Below, piece after piece: positions 60,425 through 64,000 of a DNA stretch of 64,000 nucleotides (positions are counted from its first letter, which is position 1; each line of letters begins with the position of its first letter). Below the pieces are notes generated by a model. The model was not told where the DNA came from. It was given only the letters and a program-made list of their open reading frames with translations, and ran no database searches. The stretch comes from Taudactylus pleione (lineage: Eukaryota; Chordata; Amphibia; Anura; Myobatrachidae): positions 248,001-312,000 of the forward strand of contig JAUIMM010000686.1 in the NCBI GenBank assembly GCA_031769625.1, given 5' to 3'. Made by a program: the position numbers and the translations under genes.

Positions 60425-61590
60425 TCGGGCGTCTGTGTCACCTCCTGCCCCTTGTATCCCCACCAGCCCTCCTGCCCCTTGTATCTCTACAGTCTCCTGT
60501 TTCCAGCCTCCTACCCTGTGTCTCTCAGCTTCAACCCCTCTACTGTGTCCCTCAGCCTTAGCCCTCTGTGTCCCTCAGCCTTAGCCCTCTGTGTCCCTCA
60601 GCCTTAGCCCTCTGTGTCCCTCAGCCTTAGCCCTCTGTGTGTCTCAGGCAGGCTCCATCATTCTCTGTCTCCCCAGCCCATGTCTTCATCTCCACCCCCC
60701 CAACCTGTGTCTTCCCAGCCCAGCCCACACTTACCTCCTGCTGCATGATGAGGATGCTGCTTGCTTCCTAGTCTTCGGTGGTTGTCCCGGCTCTCCCTCC
60801 TTTCTCTGCTTATACAGTTTGTCCTGTGTTCATGTCCGAAATGAAAACGGATCACACTGTCCTGCCAGCGGTAAGGTGATTGGAGATATGGCGTACCAGC
60901 TACTAATTTCTTAATGGCACGCCATACTCGGTCGTCTGTGTCACCTCCTGCCCCTTGTATCCCCACCAGCCTCCTGGCCCTTGTATCTCTACAGCCTCCT
61001 GTGTCCAGCCTCCTGCTCTGTGTCTCTCAATTGTCAACCCCTCCACTGTGTCCCTCAGCCTTAGCCCTCTGTGTCCCTCAGCCTTAGCCCTCTGTGTCCC
61101 TCAGCCTTAGCCCTCTGTGTCCCTCAGCCTTAGCCCTCTGTGTCCCTCAGCCTTAGCCCTCTGTGTCCCTCAGCCTTAGCCCTCTGTGTCCCTCAGCCTT
61201 AGCCCTCTGTGTCCCTCAGCCTTAGCCCTCTGTGTCCCTCAGCCTTAGCCCTCTGTGTCCCTCAGCCTTAGCCCTCTGTGTCCCTCAGCCTTAGCCCCCT
61301 GTGTGTCTCAGGCAGGCTCCATCATTCTCTGTCTCCCCAGCCCATGTCTTCATCTTCACCCCCCCAACCCGTGTCTTCCCAGCCCAGCCCACACTTACCT
61401 CCTGCTGCATGATGAGGATGCTGCTTGCTTCCTAGTCTTCTGTGGTTGTCCCGGCTCTCCCTCCTTTCTCTGCTTGTACAGTTTGTCCTGTTTTCATGTC
61501 CGACATGAAAATGAATCACACTGCCCTGCCAGCAGTAAGGTGATTGGAGATATGGCGTAACGGCTACTAATTTCTTAATGGTACGCCATA
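60425..61590. repeat. Tandem duplication, units about 500 and 650 bp
   Basis: gtctgtgtcacctcctgccc begins at 60431 and again at 60934, and the two copies stay collinear through gcaggctccatcattctctg and ggagatatggcgta to 60893 and 61559. The second is longer because its internal 23-bp array is expanded. Matching open frames on both copies are repeat-derived. Confidence 0.88.
61035..61310. repeat. 23-bp minisatellite, about 12 units (about 5 in the sister copy)
   Basis: The unit ccctcagccttagccctctg plus tgt is repeated nearly perfectly. The homologous array at about 60540-60650 has about 5 units, so the array length changed after the duplication. Confidence 0.93.
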
Positions 61591-63609
61591 CTTTCACGAC
61601 TGATTTTTGAAGTAAACAACAATTTGTATTTTGGTCATACAGTATGCACAGTTATTCACATGGTAATGGAAGAGCAGAAATGTTTATTTTATGTTTATTT
61701 TCCAGTGACTTCTCACTCCTTATTTTGAACCTTTGCTTCATGTACGTAGCAAATTAAGCTTTTGGTATATTCTGTATTAGTTATTGATACCCCTAAATCG
61801 CTATACCTAAATGTCGCTATTTAGTGCTACAAGTCGCATAAGAAATAATTGCTTTCCAATCTAATTTTGGTTCCAAAGCACAAAAAGCTATATAATTCAA
61901 TGAAAAGTATAACGCGCTGTGATCTAGACAATTAGCGCAAAAATTAAGTAAATACAAAGGTTCAAACCAATACATACGCATGCGCACTGGTCCAGTATGC
62001 AGTATTTCAATCCTGAATCTGCGGTCACCGTCACCCAAGGATATGGAGAAATGACTGACTACTGCCCCAGCTCACCAGCCTATATTCGGTATAGGTTTCA
62101 GAGACAACAAAGGCACAGAATAACAGATGCTCATTGGTTCTTGCTTCATAAAGTATCACTAGGGGTATGTCCCAATTCCTCAGGAGTTGCTTTGTGTGGT
62201 TTTTCCACCGAAGAACTGGCTAGAGACACTACATACAAAGATATACATTCTAACCACTAATTCCCTATAATCCATAACTTGCGGGTGCATGAAGCGATCT
62301 CCTTGTCGATAGAACCGGAGATCTGCAAATAAACAGGGATTTAGAATGGTACCAAACATGACATGTCTACTAGTTTCTGTACCTTAAATATCGTATACAT
62401 ACATTTCACAACATAATTATTAGCTAACAAAACCTCTAATATTAAGCTTAATGTGAGGGAACTTTTTTTATAAGTGCATGCATGTGTGAGTGTGAGATAG
62501 TTGTGTAAATTTGCTGGTATGCGTTGTGCATATTTTTATTTATGTATGTCTTGTGTATAACGCAAATGTGCGTAGTGCGTGTGTATGCATGCGAATACAC
62601 ATACGAGCGTCTGTGTGAGCATATAAGTCTATGTATGTTAATCAGTGTATGTGTAAGATATGTATTTAACATTTGGTTTGCCTAAACCAACTTCCACGGT
62701 GTAAGGGTGTTCTTCTTAGAGGTGACCAGCAGACTTTGCTGGGATCTTGAAGTCTGCTAGCTCATCAAAGGCTTTTCTCTGCTTGTTTGAAGTGCAAATA
62801 TCAGTTCCTCTAAACTACAGTAGCGTTGAACAAAAGGCATACAATAGCTATAGATATGCAGGTTTCTGACAATGGCTTTTAACTCTGCATTCAGAACACT
62901 TCCTCTGAGCATATCAGTCTCTGTGTTACACTTCAATTGCCACAGACATATTGTATCTGTATGCGGAGCTTCTCAATATGTATATATGCAAACACACACA
63001 GACATACGCATGGAACCTGTTTCTCAAACACTTGACTAAACCTTGAATGTTATAATAAATATATATGCATCTGTGCTCATCGGACTGCGTCGACGCAAAG
63101 TATTCGTCCGATTTACTCTTTACCTGGCAACAGACGACTAGATTGTCAGATAATAATTGCAAATGATCACATCCAATTATTTGACTTCGACATACTATAT
63201 ATAATCAAATATTATCTTGTTATTCAAAATAAAATACTAAAAATACAATTAACATTTTTGATGTTCCTTTCTTTTGAATATAAAAACTTTAATTTACCAA
63301 ATTCAACTAGCTCCTCATTGGCTAAGGCGGCAAAGACCTTGTTCCCGTACACTAATAATGCTTAAAAAATGTTCCCATTTATAATAGATTAGATTTTGAT
63401 AGACTTTACACTGCTGGTCTCTTGTCATAATAGAACCCAGTTAATACATTTGTAGAGATGATGCGACTCTCATTTGGAACAAAGAGGACCTTGTGAGACT
63501 CCTGAAAAATGTTGATGATCACTGTCAGATAAAATGTGCAGTTCTCCGTTTTAGGACTAAAAGATATGTTCTATATATTTAACAACCATGTTTGTTATTT
63601 ATGTTTCAG
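61591..63609. other. CAMKK1 intron, no further feature recognised
   Basis: Contains loose GT/AT-rich runs at 62480-62660. Ends in a T-rich tract and acceptor atgtttcag. No additional exon needed between GK and CPFMDE. Confidence 0.55.
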
Positions 63610-63683
63610 TGCCCTTTCATGGATGAATATATCTTGGTTCTTCATAACATAATAAAAAATAAACCAGTTGAGTTTGCGGAACA
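63610..63683 (+). CDS. camkk1: CAMKK1 exon: start of subdomain X
   Basis: A 74-nt exon between tttatgtttcag and gtacgt. It reads CPFMDEYILVLHNIIKNKPV then EFAE and ends with two bases of the next codon (CA-). The CPF-D motif and KI-N-P pattern follow GK in CaMKKs and lead into helix G. The next exon, with the rest of the lobe and the autoinhibitory/calmodulin-binding segment, is outside the window. The larger open frame around it extends into intron at both ends. Residues differ moderately from mammalian CAMKK1 (FAE for FPE), as expected for a distant vertebrate. Confidence 0.93.
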
Positions 63684-63768
63684 GTACGTATATTTTCTCT
63701 CTGTAATTGTTAGCCTGAATTGCAATGAAGTACAGAGAACCTGGCAAGCCTCACACTTGTTACATCTA

Positions 63769-63967
63769 AGGGGGCGATTCAGTTAGTGCAAGACTCTTAT
63801 AAGACCTCGCATCTATGTCAGTATTAGCAGTTTTATATTAGCAGTAAGCAACATCTCATATGGATTCAAGCAATAATATTCCATGTTTTATTTGTGCAAT
63901 ACCCAGAGGTGCATACAGCTGCACATTGCATGAGGGTGGGACCTCGCTCTGAACTGAATCACCCCTT
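63769..63967. repeat. Short inverted-repeat element after the last exon
   Basis: aagggggcgattcagttagt faces aactgaatcaccccttctg. It starts about 85 bp downstream of the splice donor. No coding capacity; class not determined. Confidence 0.6.
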
Positions 63968-64000
63968 CTGTCTTTTTAGTTCTTGTAACCAAATGTTCAC

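Noticed and set aside
60591..61597. Pairs of similar 91-107-codon proteins
   Set aside because: Produced by the tandem duplication and 23-bp array in a CAMKK1 intron; no domain and no conservation beyond the repeat.

Overview
This window looks like a gene-poor stretch of a large vertebrate nuclear genome, most plausibly an anuran amphibian. The basis is spliced vertebrate-type exons in very long introns, several degraded Tc1-like transposases, a pogo/Tigger-like transposase, L1- and L2-type LINE remnants, a Ty1/copia fragment, and a dense, nested load of short non-autonomous DNA transposons. No bacterial, viral or CRISPR feature was seen. The species assignment is inference; no database was available.

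The one host gene is on the plus strand: four consecutive exons of a calcium/calmodulin-dependent protein kinase kinase, best matched to CAMKK1. They lie at 3799-3887, 58149-58348, 59892-59945 and 63610-63683. They encode, in order, the segment just after the kinase hinge, the catalytic loop to the APE motif, the following helix segment, and the start of subdomain X. Splice phases agree across all three junctions. The intron between the first two is about 54.3 kb, so nearly the whole window is one intron. The 5' exons, including the Arg/Pro-rich insert, and the 3' exons, including the autoinhibitory/calmodulin region, lie outside.

Layout: 1-844 is a Tc1 remnant; 1.9-3.4 kb holds short elements and a TTAGG-rich element; 3.8 kb is the first exon; 4.6-12 kb is a nest of short elements with 3-bp or 8-bp target duplications. 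Between 12.3 and 15.0 kb lie three copies of a striking GC-rich element made of about eleven back-to-back hairpins, with further copies at 20.1, 28.3 and 39.4 kb. An L1 remnant is at 15.6-18 kb (minus), a Tc1 remnant at 18.2-18.8 kb, and a Tigger transposase remnant at 20.9-21.8 kb. A hAT-like element carrying a minisatellite is at 25.4-26.5 kb, an L2 remnant at 31.6-33.7 kb (minus), a 70-bp minisatellite at 37.3-38.2 kb, and a Tigger-type short element at 41.0-41.5 kb. A nearly full-length Tc1 with a lost catalytic residue is at 45.8-47.4 kb; another Tc1 remnant and a copia fragment are at 55.2-56.8 kb. The last 6 kb holds three CAMKK1 exons, a 205-bp inverted repeat and a tandem duplication.

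The strongest candidate for something undescribed is the serial-hairpin family. Several stems differ in sequence between copies yet remain complementary, copies are close to 540 bp when full length, most have matching 3-bp flanks, and two copies form a head-to-tail dimer sharing one target-site triplet.
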